Positions 22,169 through 32,157 of a stretch of 45,381 nucleotides of DNA are shown in pieces. Each line of letters starts with the position of its first letter. The stretch's first letter is position 1. The DNA is from Phycisphaerales bacterium. GTDB taxonomy: Bacteria > Planctomycetota > Phycisphaerae > Phycisphaerales > SM1A02. The notes beneath the pieces are model-generated. The model had not been told where the DNA came from. It saw only the letters and a program-made list of their open reading frames with translations, and did no database searches. The DNA lies in the NCBI GenBank assembly GCA_022446945.1, contig JAKVBW010000002.1:2759-48139 (forward strand), written 5' to 3'. A program made the translations under genes and the position numbers.

Positions 22169-23356
22169 ATGATGTCGGGATTTGAACAAACCGACACGCC
22201 CCATGGTGATTGGGTCTTGGAACGACCCGAGCCGACGGCGATCGCACTGGTGGGCGCGTCTCCGGGATTGATGAAATCTCCTCAAGCCCTTGCAGAACGG
22301 ATCGCAAACATCTCAGGACGTGATGTCGATCTGACAACACCTGATGAGCCTGTAGACGGTGTGGAGTGGTTGGCATCCATCTCGGTACCTGAGTTGGCTG
22401 CCCCCCTGCTTTGCTGGCCTGAAGTTGCCGCCGGCGAGAATCTGGGATTGCCTCAAGAAGTTGAAACGCAATCCGCCATCGTCGTGCAGTCTCTGCTACA
22501 TCCCAGTGATCCGCTCACTTCGCTCTCTAACCTGCTTCGCCTATTGACGATGCTTGATGACACTGCATCTGGGATACTCGACTGCGATACAGGACGTTGG
22601 TTCGACCTCGCCACACTTCGACGTGATTTGGTTGAGAGTGACATCGAACCTATTGAAGATCTGCTTTGGACCGTGGAACTCGAGGAGTTTGATAGTGGTG
22701 TCTCCATTCAGACCTGTGGCCTGAATCGGTGTGGAAGGCATGAACTCAACATCTTTCTGAATGATGCAGAACATCAGGAAGTTGCAGCAGATTTGATTGC
22801 ATCGATTGCCTCTTTATGCCTAGAAACTCCATTGCCAGCAACCGACACCCTGATTGAAGTAGGGCCGGGTCTGCACCTGAAGGTCAGTTCCGCGATCCCC
22901 GGCGATATTCCGGTCTTGAGACTTTCAAGTGCACTGTCCGATGGGCCACCCTTGGACGTGCTTGAACGATTGGCTTGCGGTGCTGCTGCCATCTACAGAT
23001 CAAGTCGATCGACATCACGACACCGACTGATGGCAATCGCAACATGGGATCGATTTCTTGCAGCAGTAGATTCCGCTCACGAACAGGGTGGTTCTTGTTT
23101 CGTCGAGGTGCCGTGGGAAGACACGAGTGGCCAAGAAATTCGGCGGGAGCATCTCTGGATGCAAGTGGAGTCTGTCGATGGGAAGACAGTGGTGGCAAAG
23201 CCTGCCCATGAAGGGACGCTTGTCCAGGGAGTTCCGGATGCGCCATCCAACATCACATCTGATGAAGTGTGTTCATGGCGGATCCATTGGCTCGATGAGG
23301 CATGGGGCCCAGAACAAATCGAAATGCTGGAATCCTCGTTGAAGCAACACTCATGA
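22169..23356 (+). CDS. Uncharacterised protein with a DUF2314-like C-terminal region
   Basis: C-terminus GGSCFVEVPWEDTSGQEIRREHLWMQVESVDGKTVVAKPAHEGTLVQGVPDAPSNITSDEVCSWRIHWLD resembles DUF2314; no HMM run. Confidence 0.55.
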   Translation: MMSGFEQTDTPHGDWVLERPEPTAIALVGASPGLMKSPQALAERIANISGRDVDLTTPDEPVDGVEWLASISVPELAAPLLCWPEVAAGENLGLPQEVETQSAIVVQSLLHPSDPLTSLSNLLRLLTMLDDTASGILDCDTGRWFDLATLRRDLVESDIEPIEDLLWTVELEEFDSGVSIQTCGLNRCGRHELNIFLNDAEHQEVAADLIASIASLCLETPLPATDTLIEVGPGLHLKVSSAIPGDIPVLRLSSALSDGPPLDVLERLACGAAAIYRSSRSTSRHRLMAIATWDRFLAAVDSAHEQGGSCFVEVPWEDTSGQEIRREHLWMQVESVDGKTVVAKPAHEGTLVQGVPDAPSNITSDEVCSWRIHWLDEAWGPEQIEMLESSLKQHS

Positions 23357-23754
23357 CAAAGGACCCGGAACAACTTGTCACGCTCACGACGGCCACGAGT
23401 GAATTCTCAGCTCATCTGACCATTGCAGTACTGGAAGAAGCGGGAATCGAGGCCTTTGCCTTCGGCAGTACCAGCACTACCTTCGGTCTGGCAGGACAGG
23501 TTATGAACCCCTATGAATGGGGTGTTCCTGTTCAGGTTCGGCGTGGCGAACTCGAAGCAGCTCGAGCCGCCCTCAATGCAAACCGCAGAGATTCAATTGA
23601 TATCGATTGGGACATGGTGGACGTAGGCGGTCCAGTGGAACCCGTTTTCGCATCTGGACACGCACCTGCACTCGCATCCATCGGCTGGGTGATCGCAACA
23701 GCGTTGATCCTGGTTGGACTACTCGCTGCAGTGGCAGTGCTCTTCAGTCCGTAA
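23353..23754 (+). CDS. DUF2007-like (putative signal-transducing) protein with a C-terminal TM segment
   Basis: VTLTTATSEFSAHLTIAVLEEAGIEAFAFGS...WGVPVQVRRGELEAARAAL...IGWVIATALILVGLLAAVAVLF; ATGA overlap with the upstream gene. Confidence 0.6.
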   Translation: MTKDPEQLVTLTTATSEFSAHLTIAVLEEAGIEAFAFGSTSTTFGLAGQVMNPYEWGVPVQVRRGELEAARAALNANRRDSIDIDWDMVDVGGPVEPVFASGHAPALASIGWVIATALILVGLLAAVAVLFSP

Positions 23755-23757
23755 GTC

Positions 23758-24825
23758 TCAATCCTCGACGGAAGCACGTGGGCTGATCGCTTGCATCAGG
23801 CTGTCTCTGGCCTGATCGATCCACTCAAGACGCTCTGCAACCCATGGGATCACCAACTCAGGTTCCATGCGACGTATCCGACCTTTGCGATGAATCGCGA
23901 TAGTGCTCTCGACAGCCATCGCTTCGATCATCAAATCTGGCACAGTCTCTACCTCCAATGAGGACATCGGATCTCTCGCCAATAATTGGTATCCCGTGTT
24001 CATGCCAGCAACAAGTTCAAGATCGCAAGCCACTGGCCAATCAACTGGTGGTGAATCGGCATGACGCTCCAGTGAGAACTGAAGAATGCCATTGGCAAAA
24101 TCAGTGACGCGTGGCTCTGCTCTGACTGACTCGAAGTCAATGACGCCGCTCACTCGGTCCACGCCCATCAATAGATTTCCAGGATGCCAATCACCGTGGA
24201 CGACTGTTACTGGCAACAAGTCCCAATTCTCACGCACACGACGCCTCGCAGCACGCAGAAGGGAGCCCATCAGTTCGAAACCCGCACGTACCTGCCCCGA
24301 AGATTCAGAGATGAGATCCATCAGAACTTTTGCGACATCCCTGCGATTGTGAAACCCACGGCCTGAAGGCGCTTCATCAATCAGACTCGAGGCAAGATCG
24401 TGCATGCCCGCCATCGCAGCGCCTGCAGCCTTGGCCTCCCGCGGAACATACGCGTAGCGATGGCCCTCTATCCAACGAACGAGTTCGTATCGATCCTCAC
24501 CGTTGGCCACAATGGAACAGTTTTCTTTCGATCGCATCACTTCCGCTACAGGAAAACCACTCTTCGTCAAATGCTGAATCAACTGATGCTGGAATCTGAG
24601 CGATTTTTCCTCTGCACGATTGGGCGCAAGCCTCTTCAACAAGAACATCCCTGTATCAGTCTCGACCCTCGCTTTCGGCGCGCGGGAAGAGCCCGCCAGA
24701 AAGGTCCTCACTGATTCGATCTCGCCCAACTCGAATTGTGACAGCACCCGCGCAATCTCACTCGGGGACAGTTCTCCCGTCGGCTCAGATACTTCGGGCT
24801 CTTTCCGTCGGCCGCGACTACTCAA
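23758..24825 (-). CDS. Aminoglycoside phosphotransferase / homoserine kinase type II-like protein kinase fold
   Basis: VVHGDWHPGNLLMGVDRVSGVIDFESVRAEPRVTDFANGIL (HGDxxxxN...IDFE). Confidence 0.8.
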   Translation of the reverse strand: MSSRGRRKEPEVSEPTGELSPSEIARVLSQFELGEIESVRTFLAGSSRAPKARVETDTGMFLLKRLAPNRAEEKSLRFQHQLIQHLTKSGFPVAEVMRSKENCSIVANGEDRYELVRWIEGHRYAYVPREAKAAGAAMAGMHDLASSLIDEAPSGRGFHNRRDVAKVLMDLISESSGQVRAGFELMGSLLRAARRRVRENWDLLPVTVVHGDWHPGNLLMGVDRVSGVIDFESVRAEPRVTDFANGILQFSLERHADSPPVDWPVACDLELVAGMNTGYQLLARDPMSSLEVETVPDLMIEAMAVESTIAIHRKGRIRRMEPELVIPWVAERLEWIDQARDSLMQAISPRASVED

Positions 24826-25696
24826 GATTCTGAACCTGTTCCTTCACGCGATCAACTTCGCCTTTGATGCAAACGATCTCTCTGCCTACATCTGTGTCCA
24901 GACACTTGCTGCCAATCGTATTTGCTTCTCTGAGCATCTCCTGCGCAAGGAAGTCAAGTGTGCGGCCAATCAGATCATCCTGCTTCGACAATATCTCGCG
25001 GAACTGCTCGATATGGGCAGATAATCTGGCGACCTCCTCGGCAATGTCGGATCGTTCGGCGAAAATGGCTACCTCGCGCATCAGATCTTCTTCTCGCACC
25101 TCGGCGTCAGATTGACTGAGTAATGCTTCCATTCGCTGGCGAAGACGCTCTTGGAACTGATCGATGACCTGTGGCACACGATCACGAATCTTTCCCAATC
25201 GAGCTTCAATGGCATCAAGATGCTGTGAAATGTCACTACTGAGCGATTCGCCTTCACGTGTGCGCATGGACTCGACATCATGACAAGCATTCTGAACAAG
25301 TCGAAGTACTGTTGGACGAGCGCTCTGATGTTGATCCCCCGCCGTATCCGTTGCGATGACACCTGGCAACATCACACACTGCGCGATATCCAACCGTTGT
25401 CCGGATTTCTCCGCGAGTGGACCAAGCCGATCCATGTATGACTCCAACGCTGCAATATTGATATCCGCTGCGGCAGATGCCGATTCATCCACAAATCGAA
25501 CGACGACGGTAACTGATCCACGACGAAGCACACCAGCAACCGCTTGTTCGATGTCGGCTTCAAGGCCATGCAAGGCCTCTGGAAGTCGCACCACGCACTT
25601 TAGAAAACGACCATTCACAGATCGAATTTCGACGGTGTACCGACACCCGTCTTCGACAGCATGCGCGGTTCCAAAGCCCGTCATGGATCTTGGCAT
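24818..25696 (-). CDS. yicC: YicC-family endoribonuclease/stress protein
   Basis: MPRSMTGFGTAHAVEDGCRYTVEIRSVNGRFLKCVVRLPEAL...EVAIFAERSDIAEEVARLSAHIEQFREIL...GRTLDFLAQEMLREANTIGSK; start at 25696. Confidence 0.93.
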   Translation of the reverse strand: MPRSMTGFGTAHAVEDGCRYTVEIRSVNGRFLKCVVRLPEALHGLEADIEQAVAGVLRRGSVTVVVRFVDESASAAADINIAALESYMDRLGPLAEKSGQRLDIAQCVMLPGVIATDTAGDQHQSARPTVLRLVQNACHDVESMRTREGESLSSDISQHLDAIEARLGKIRDRVPQVIDQFQERLRQRMEALLSQSDAEVREEDLMREVAIFAERSDIAEEVARLSAHIEQFREILSKQDDLIGRTLDFLAQEMLREANTIGSKCLDTDVGREIVCIKGEVDRVKEQVQNLE

Positions 25697-25697
25697 A

Positions 25698-26141
25698 TCA
25701 GGATCCGCTGCCGCCGGACTCCGGCTGCTCGTTTCCCCCACCCTCGTCTGCTGGCTGTTCGGCTGAAGGTGTGATACCGGCGTCAGTAGGATTGGTATCG
25801 CCTGCCGCCGGAGCAGGCTGCTCGAATCCGGGTTCACCCGCCGACATCGGGAATGCCACCTCAGTCCCAGTGGGAGGTGCCTCTGCAGTTCGATCCGGGG
25901 TCCAGATATTCGCGTTCAAGACAAGTGCCAGAGTCAGGTAGATCGTGAAAGCAACCACGGTCATGATTGTCAGTGCGTCTCCCACACGGCCGCCAAACAC
26001 GCCTTCTGTTCCACCGCCACCCGAACCACCGAATGCGCCAGCCAAGCCGCCTCCGGCAGGCCGCTGAACGAGGATGATCAAGATCATTGCAACTGCAACG
26101 ACGATGAAGAGAATCGTGAGAACAAGATAGGTGGTACTCAT
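25698..26141 (-). CDS. secG: Preprotein translocase subunit SecG
   Basis: LTILFIVVAVAMILIILVQRPAGGGLAGAFGGSGGGGTEGVFGGRVGDALTIMTVVAFTIYLTLALVL; downstream of tpiA. Confidence 0.9.
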   Translation of the reverse strand: MSTTYLVLTILFIVVAVAMILIILVQRPAGGGLAGAFGGSGGGGTEGVFGGRVGDALTIMTVVAFTIYLTLALVLNANIWTPDRTAEAPPTGTEVAFPMSAGEPGFEQPAPAAGDTNPTDAGITPSAEQPADEGGGNEQPESGGSGS

Positions 26142-26911
26142 GAGTGCTCCGGCGGGAACGCTGCCCGCACGATGTCTAGAAATGGCTCGGATTCCAGAGA
26201 CGCTCCCCCGACCAATGCTCCATCCACATCCTCACAGGCCATTAATGCCTGTGCGTTGGCTGGCTTGACCGATCCGCCGTAGAGAATCCGAATACGCTCG
26301 GCGGACCGCGCATCATACAGCAACGCGACCGTTTCACGCAGTGCCGCGTGTACTTCCTGTGCCTCCGAAGGCCCCGCGGTTCGACCGGTCCCAATCGCCC
26401 AAACAGGCTCATAAGCGATGTCTATCCGCTCAAGATCCGCTGTTTGAATGCCGTGAAGTGAATGCTCAAACTGTCCACAAACGGTGGGAAAGGTCCGGCC
26501 GGCCTCCCGCTCTTCCAGAGTCTCCCCCACACATAACAACACACGCAGACCCGCATCCAGCGCCGCTCGGACCTTGCGCGAAGCCAACGCATCGTCCTCA
26601 CCAAGACCGTGACGGCGTTCGGAATGGCCCACGAGGGCCCAGGAACAACCGACATCAAACAGCATGGATGCGGCTGTTTGGCCCGTATAGGCGCCTTGGG
26701 TTTCCCCGGAGGCATCTTGACCGCCGACCTGAAGTGCCGCGCCACGCGCGATCTCAGCGACGAGATGTAGATACGGAGTGGGCGGGAATACAGCGACATC
26801 GACGAGGGAATCGGCACCTATACCCCCTGCAACATCAGTTGCCAACGCTGTGGCAGCAGCGGCATCGAGGTGCATCTTCCAGTTTCCGCCCACCATTGGC
26901 CGTCGCGTCAT
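26138..26911 (-). CDS. tpiA: Triosephosphate isomerase
   Basis: MTRRPMVGGNWKMHLDAA, WALVGHSERRHGLGE, IAYEPVWAIGTGRTA, ILYGGSVKPANA; start at 26911. Confidence 0.95.
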   Translation of the reverse strand: MTRRPMVGGNWKMHLDAAAATALATDVAGGIGADSLVDVAVFPPTPYLHLVAEIARGAALQVGGQDASGETQGAYTGQTAASMLFDVGCSWALVGHSERRHGLGEDDALASRKVRAALDAGLRVLLCVGETLEEREAGRTFPTVCGQFEHSLHGIQTADLERIDIAYEPVWAIGTGRTAGPSEAQEVHAALRETVALLYDARSAERIRILYGGSVKPANAQALMACEDVDGALVGGASLESEPFLDIVRAAFPPEHS

Positions 26912-27006
26912 GTAGCTGCTCCCATGGAGAACTCGCAGGATAACGGCCTCGCCTGCTTGCCCCGGCACCCTACACTGCGGGCCCTCAGACCCCTCTGGAT
27001 ACACCC

Positions 27007-29835
27007 ATGACCGCCGATCACGCTCCCTCCCGAACCACTAGCAAGATCCGAGCTGAGTTTCTCGAGTTCTTCCGCGATACCGCAGGGCATGAAATTGTGC
27101 CCAGCGCACCTGTCGTTCCCCATGATGACCCGACTCTCCTATTCACTAATGCGGGGATGAACCAGTTCAAGGACGTCTTCCTGGGAACAGGAACCCGGCC
27201 TTGGTCGCGAGTCGTCGATACACAGAAGTGCATCCGCGCGGGCGGGAAACACAATGATCTGGAGGACGTCGGCCGGGATACCTGGCACCACACATTCTTT
27301 GAAATGCTGGGCAATTGGTCATTTGGAGATTATTTCAAAGCTGATGCGATCCGATGGGCCTGGCAACTGCTGACGGAAGTCTGGGGCTTGCCCAAGGACC
27401 GCCTTTACGTCACCGTTTTCGGCGGTGATGCGGAGGATGGAGTCGGTCCTGATGAAGAAACCGAACAACTGTGGCGTGAAGTGACTGATATTGATCACTC
27501 ACACATCAGTCGTTGGGGCCGCAAAGACAACTTTTGGGAGATGGGCGCCACTGGGCCATGTGGACCATGCAGTGAGATCCACTTTGATTCCACTCCAGAT
27601 GGTTCGGGTGCTGCGTTAGTGAATCTCGACCACCCAGACGTGATTGAGATTTGGAATCTCGTGTTCATTCAATTCAACAGAATTGAAGATGGGTCACTCA
27701 CACCGTTGCCTGCACGTCATGTCGACACGGGCATGGGTCTCGAGCGGATCGCGAGAGTACTTCAAGGCAAGCGCAGCAACTATGACACAGATTTGTGGGC
27801 TCCCCTGTTCAAGGCCATCAAGAGTGAAAGTGGCGCACCGCCCTATGGCGGAGATGATGAGAACCCCACCGATGTGGCTTATCGAGTCCTCGCTGACCAT
27901 GCTCGGTGTCTAGCGGCTGCAATTGCGGATGGTGCGAGACCTGGACCCGAAGGACGCGGATATGTGCTTCGCCGGATTCTCAGGAGAGGCGTGCGAATCG
28001 CCCGGCAGACCTTGGGCGTCGAGTCTCCTCTTCTATGCAAAATCATCCCCGCTGTCTGCGAAACGATCGGTGAAACGTTTCCTGAAATTGTCCAGCAAGC
28101 TGACGACATCTCCTCGATCATTCGTAGCGAAGAGGAAGCTTTTCTCCGCACACTCGACCGCGGTCTCGCGCTGTTTGCTGAAGCAGCTCAAGATGGAACG
28201 ATTTCCGGAGAAGACGCCTTTCAGTTGCATGACACCTTTGGATTTCCGATCGATCTCACTGCGCAAATGGCAACCGAGCAAGGCATCTCTCTCGATCGCA
28301 AGGGATACGAACAGGCGATGGAAGCCGCGCGTTCCCGGTCGCGTCTGGGCGGTGGTTCAATAGATTCCGTGCTTGCATTGACGCCCGATGCCATTGCGGC
28401 ACTTGAAGCACTTGGATCGAAAGAAACCGATGACAGTCCGAAATACGAACGCACGCGATGCCTCTCACATGTTCGAGGAATCTGGAACGGGCGCGAGTTG
28501 ACCGAAAATGCTGCCGTCGGTGATCGGGTGGCCGTTGTCCTTGATCGAACCGCCTTCTACGGAGAACAGGGAGGCCAAGTGGGAGATGCGGGAAGGCTCA
28601 TCACGGAAGGTGATGGAGACTGCAAGGGCGGAAGCATCTTCCAAGTTGAAACGACTGTTCGATCAGGCCCCTGGGTGCTGCATGTGGGGCATGTCACAGA
28701 AGGCTCGCTCCATCTCGGCAACCCCGTGGATACTCGTGTCGATCAAAATCGACATCACGCAATCGAGTGCAATCACACTGCGACACACCTCTTGAATCTG
28801 GCACTTCGGAAGGTGCTCGGCGGAGAGTGTGAACAACGCGGATCTCAGGTCGCTGAAGATCGCCTCCGATTTGATTACACAGCTCAGGAAGTACCTGCAG
28901 TCGAATCGATCGAACAGATCGAGGGGCAGGTCAATGCCGCTAGAGAAGCGGACTTGAAAATCGATGCAGACAACATGCCTTTGGAGCGTGCGCAATCGAT
29001 CAGCGGCGTTCGCGCAGTCTTTGGTGAGCGATATCCCGATCCCGTGCGCGTTGTGGCGATTGGTGCAGATGTATCAGATCTTTCCGCCTCTCCCGATTTA
29101 GATGCCTGGTCAGATCTCTCGATTGAATTCTGTGGAGGGACACATCTCGATTCAACTTCAGCCATTGGCGATTTCATTGTCGTGCAGGAGCAGGGACTGG
29201 CGGCGGGTATTCGACGCATCTCAGCGTTGACAGGAACACCTGCGGCCGAGTGTCGACAAAGAGGCAATGACATCATTGCTCGTATAGAAAAACTAGATGG
29301 GCTGAGTGCTGATGAACTTCCGTCGGCTGTCGATGAGCTCGCCCGTGATGTCACCGAATCTGAACTTGGTCTTGTTCACAGAAGAACAGCTGAACATGCG
29401 TTGGAGGGATGGCGCAAACAGGCCAAATCGGCTCGTAAGGCGGCAGCTGGTGCATCCCGAGAAACGGCTGTCGATGGTGCGAAGCAACTCGTCGATTCTT
29501 CCAACGAACCATTCATCATCGGAGAGATTGACGCTGCAGACAGAGACTCGCTACTTGCTGCAATGGATACGGTTCGCGGTCTCGCCCCGGAGATGCCATG
29601 CTTGCTCGCTTGCAGAAGTGAGGAGGCTGGAAAGGCGATCATCGCAGCACGCGTTCCCGAAGATGGCATTGCGAAAGGACTGCGCGCTGGAGACTGGGTG
29701 AAGATCGCTGCTGAAGCATGTGGCGGCGGAGGTGGAGGACGGCCTGATGCAGCTCAAGCCGGCGGAAAGGATCCAGAGAAACTGCCCGAAGCACTTGAGG
29801 CTGCAACCCGCATGGCAGAGGAGATGTTGAAATGA
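27007..29835 (+). CDS. alaS: Alanyl-tRNA synthetase
   Basis: FTNAGMNQFKDVFLG, RVVDTQKCIRAGGKHNDLEDVGRDTWHHTFFEMLGNWSFGDYF, HTATHLLNLALRKVLG, FCGGTHL. Confidence 0.97.
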   Translation: MTADHAPSRTTSKIRAEFLEFFRDTAGHEIVPSAPVVPHDDPTLLFTNAGMNQFKDVFLGTGTRPWSRVVDTQKCIRAGGKHNDLEDVGRDTWHHTFFEMLGNWSFGDYFKADAIRWAWQLLTEVWGLPKDRLYVTVFGGDAEDGVGPDEETEQLWREVTDIDHSHISRWGRKDNFWEMGATGPCGPCSEIHFDSTPDGSGAALVNLDHPDVIEIWNLVFIQFNRIEDGSLTPLPARHVDTGMGLERIARVLQGKRSNYDTDLWAPLFKAIKSESGAPPYGGDDENPTDVAYRVLADHARCLAAAIADGARPGPEGRGYVLRRILRRGVRIARQTLGVESPLLCKIIPAVCETIGETFPEIVQQADDISSIIRSEEEAFLRTLDRGLALFAEAAQDGTISGEDAFQLHDTFGFPIDLTAQMATEQGISLDRKGYEQAMEAARSRSRLGGGSIDSVLALTPDAIAALEALGSKETDDSPKYERTRCLSHVRGIWNGRELTENAAVGDRVAVVLDRTAFYGEQGGQVGDAGRLITEGDGDCKGGSIFQVETTVRSGPWVLHVGHVTEGSLHLGNPVDTRVDQNRHHAIECNHTATHLLNLALRKVLGGECEQRGSQVAEDRLRFDYTAQEVPAVESIEQIEGQVNAAREADLKIDADNMPLERAQSISGVRAVFGERYPDPVRVVAIGADVSDLSASPDLDAWSDLSIEFCGGTHLDSTSAIGDFIVVQEQGLAAGIRRISALTGTPAAECRQRGNDIIARIEKLDGLSADELPSAVDELARDVTESELGLVHRRTAEHALEGWRKQAKSARKAAAGASRETAVDGAKQLVDSSNEPFIIGEIDAADRDSLLAAMDTVRGLAPEMPCLLACRSEEAGKAIIAARVPEDGIAKGLRAGDWVKIAAEACGGGGGGRPDAAQAGGKDPEKLPEALEAATRMAEEMLK

Positions 29836-30197
29836 CTGACACGGACAGCAACAAGCCTGAAAAAACTGACGGAGGGGACCATCATCATGTTGCAGTTCTC
29901 CAGACGATAGAAAGGCAGATTGGCGAACATGTGCTGAGCGCCCTCAGAGACGGCCCTGCCGTCGCGGCACTAACGACGTTGGTGCCGGGAGTCAGGCATG
30001 ACCGTGTCATCTCCCTCCCCCTGTCCAAGGAACAGGTCGAGGCCATCAGAGATGTACTTGAACAAGCTGAATCTGAGGCCGCCGAAGCGGAGAATGAAGA
30101 TGAATCCGGCGACCGGCGAGAAGGCTTTCTAGGATTCCACACTGTTCTTGATCTGGAAGAGTCCACTGATCATGACGCAGGCGACAAGCAATCTTGA
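29832..30197 (+). CDS. Small acidic hypothetical protein
   Basis: 121-aa ORF with ATGA overlap to alaS and 4-bp overlap to the next gene; acidic low-complexity C-terminus. Confidence 0.6.
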   Translation: MTDTDSNKPEKTDGGDHHHVAVLQTIERQIGEHVLSALRDGPAVAALTTLVPGVRHDRVISLPLSKEQVEAIRDVLEQAESEAAEAENEDESGDRREGFLGFHTVLDLEESTDHDAGDKQS

Positions 30198-31129
30198 ATC
30201 GAAGGACAATGCTGGCTTCAACCGCTGCGGCAATCGCAGGACCGTGGAAGCAGATCCTCGCATCACACATCAAGGAGCCAACCAACACCATGTCATCCAG
30301 TTCATGGCCGATCTCTCTGGCACAATGGTCTCTGCACAGAACGCTTCGAAGTGGAGAACTTGCGACAGAGGACTTCCCGGAGTTCACACGAGATCAGTTT
30401 GATGTTTCAGGCGTCGAGTATGTCAACTCGTTTTTCAAAGAACGGTCGACCGATGATGCTTGGCTGGCGCAACTTCGCAAGAGATGTGACGATGCAAAGA
30501 TCAAAAGCATTCTCATCATGGTGGATGGAGAAGGCGCCCTTGGCGCGCCCGACAAGAGGGCGCGAGATGAAGCTGTAGACAATCATCGAAGATGGCTTCA
30601 TGCCGCAACGGAACTTGGCTGCCATGGCATCCGCGTCAACGTGCCATCAGAGGGGACTCCTGAGGAGCAGCGAGAACGCTGTGCGCTAGGCCTTTCTGAT
30701 CTGCTCGTCCATGCTTCAAAAATGGAATTGAATGTGATGATCGAAAATCACGGGGGACTATCGAGCAATGGTCAATGGCTTGCCGAGCTCATCGCACTTG
30801 TAGACCACCCAAGATTAGGATCGCTTCCGGATTTTGGAAACTTCATGCTCGATTGGGACACGCGTGAAATGTACGACCGCTATCAGGGCGTAGATGAACT
30901 GCTGCCCTATGCAAAGGCGCTGAGCGCGAAGAGTCATGATTTTGATGAAGCGGGCAACGAAAAACACACGGACTATGCACGCATGTTCGAGTTGGTTAAA
31001 AAGCACGGTTACAAGGGATGGGTCGGCATCGAATACGAGGGCGAGTCTCTTTCCGAGATCGATGGCATCAAGCGCACACGCGATCTTCTAATCAAGTTGG
31101 GATGCGCATTGGAGCAGTCAACATCATGA
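30194..31129 (+). CDS. Sugar phosphate isomerase/epimerase (xylose isomerase-like TIM barrel), possible Tat signal
   Basis: NRRTMLASTAAAIAG N-terminus; GCHGIRVNVPSEG, MIENHGGLSSNGQWLAELIALVDHPRLGSLPDFGNFML, GYKGWVGIEYEGESLSEIDGIKRTRDLLIKL; TTG start at 30194. Confidence 0.8.
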   Translation: MNRRTMLASTAAAIAGPWKQILASHIKEPTNTMSSSSWPISLAQWSLHRTLRSGELATEDFPEFTRDQFDVSGVEYVNSFFKERSTDDAWLAQLRKRCDDAKIKSILIMVDGEGALGAPDKRARDEAVDNHRRWLHAATELGCHGIRVNVPSEGTPEEQRERCALGLSDLLVHASKMELNVMIENHGGLSSNGQWLAELIALVDHPRLGSLPDFGNFMLDWDTREMYDRYQGVDELLPYAKALSAKSHDFDEAGNEKHTDYARMFELVKKHGYKGWVGIEYEGESLSEIDGIKRTRDLLIKLGCALEQSTS

Positions 31130-32157
31130 AGGCACTCTGCGTCCAAGAACAAGGTGATCCCGTCTCACCTCATGTGGCATTGATCGATTTGCCGAAGCCG
31201 ACACCTGCCCATGGTGAAGTGCTTGTGCGGACCGAAGCAAGCTCGTTGAATCATCTTGATCTCTGGGTTGGCCGCGGGTTGCCAGGTATCGACACACCGT
31301 TTCCGCGGACGGGAGGATCTGATGGCTGTGGCCGGGTTGAAGCCGTCGGTGAAGACGTCGAGGACAATTGGATGGGACAGCGAGTCATCCTGAATGCTGC
31401 CGTTGAGATCCCACAGATTCCGGATCCAGACAGGACGCCAGCCGGCCGTCAACTGATGATGATCGGCGAGCATGGGCCGGGCACTCACGCTGAATACTTC
31501 ACCGCCCCCGCCGCCAATATTCTTGCTGTCAATGACGATCTCGATCCTCAGATCGTTGCGGCCTACGGGCTGAGTCATCTGACTGCATTCCGAATGTTGA
31601 CAACCAAAGCCAGACTGCAGCCAGAACAGTCGATCCTGATTACTGGTATCGGCGGCGGCGTGGCCTTGGCCTGTCTGGGGATTGCCCGACATCTCGGCTG
31701 CAGAACCATTGTCACCAGCCGGCATCAGTGGAAACTCGACCGCGCAAAGGAACTGGGCGCAGATATTGGGATCCTCGACACGGGTGAGGATTGGAGCAGA
31801 TCCGTTCGGGAAGCAACTTCCCGAAGAGGTGTGGACGTGTGTGCGGACTCTATCGGAGCTGCGGTCCATCTTTCATGCATCAAGTCGCTGGCCCGTGGAG
31901 GACGGCTGGTCAGTTGCGGGTGCACGAGCGGTCCTGCACCCCAAACGGATCTCGCCAGAATCTTCTGGAACCAACTTGAAGTACTCGGCTCCACAATGGG
32001 CGACATGGATGAGTTTCGAATGTCGGTGGCTCTACTGATGAAAGGACTTGTGCAACCTGTCATTGACAGAGTTGTGCCATACTCCGATGGAGTGTCGGCA
32101 TTCGAACATCTTGAATCGGGCGAACAGTTTGGCAAGATCGTGGTGGATTGGACGTGA
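31126..32157 (+). CDS. Zinc-binding alcohol dehydrogenase / quinone oxidoreductase-like (MDR family)
   Basis: MKALCVQEQGDPVSPHVALIDLPKPTPAHGEVLVRTEASSLNHLDLWVGRG...GSDGCGRVEAVGEDV...ILITGIGGGVALACLGIARHLGCRTIVTSR. Confidence 0.88.
   Translation: MKALCVQEQGDPVSPHVALIDLPKPTPAHGEVLVRTEASSLNHLDLWVGRGLPGIDTPFPRTGGSDGCGRVEAVGEDVEDNWMGQRVILNAAVEIPQIPDPDRTPAGRQLMMIGEHGPGTHAEYFTAPAANILAVNDDLDPQIVAAYGLSHLTAFRMLTTKARLQPEQSILITGIGGGVALACLGIARHLGCRTIVTSRHQWKLDRAKELGADIGILDTGEDWSRSVREATSRRGVDVCADSIGAAVHLSCIKSLARGGRLVSCGCTSGPAPQTDLARIFWNQLEVLGSTMGDMDEFRMSVALLMKGLVQPVIDRVVPYSDGVSAFEHLESGEQFGKIVVDWT

Noticed and set aside
21617-22285. 222-aa minus-strand ORF
   Set aside because: Antisense to the leuS 3' end and the start of the following gene; no recognisable motifs.
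26341-26943. 200-aa plus-strand ORF
   Set aside because: Antisense to tpiA, which is unambiguous.
26912-27006. Possible TACACT -10 box upstream of alaS
   Set aside because: No correctly spaced -35; evidence too weak to list as a promoter.
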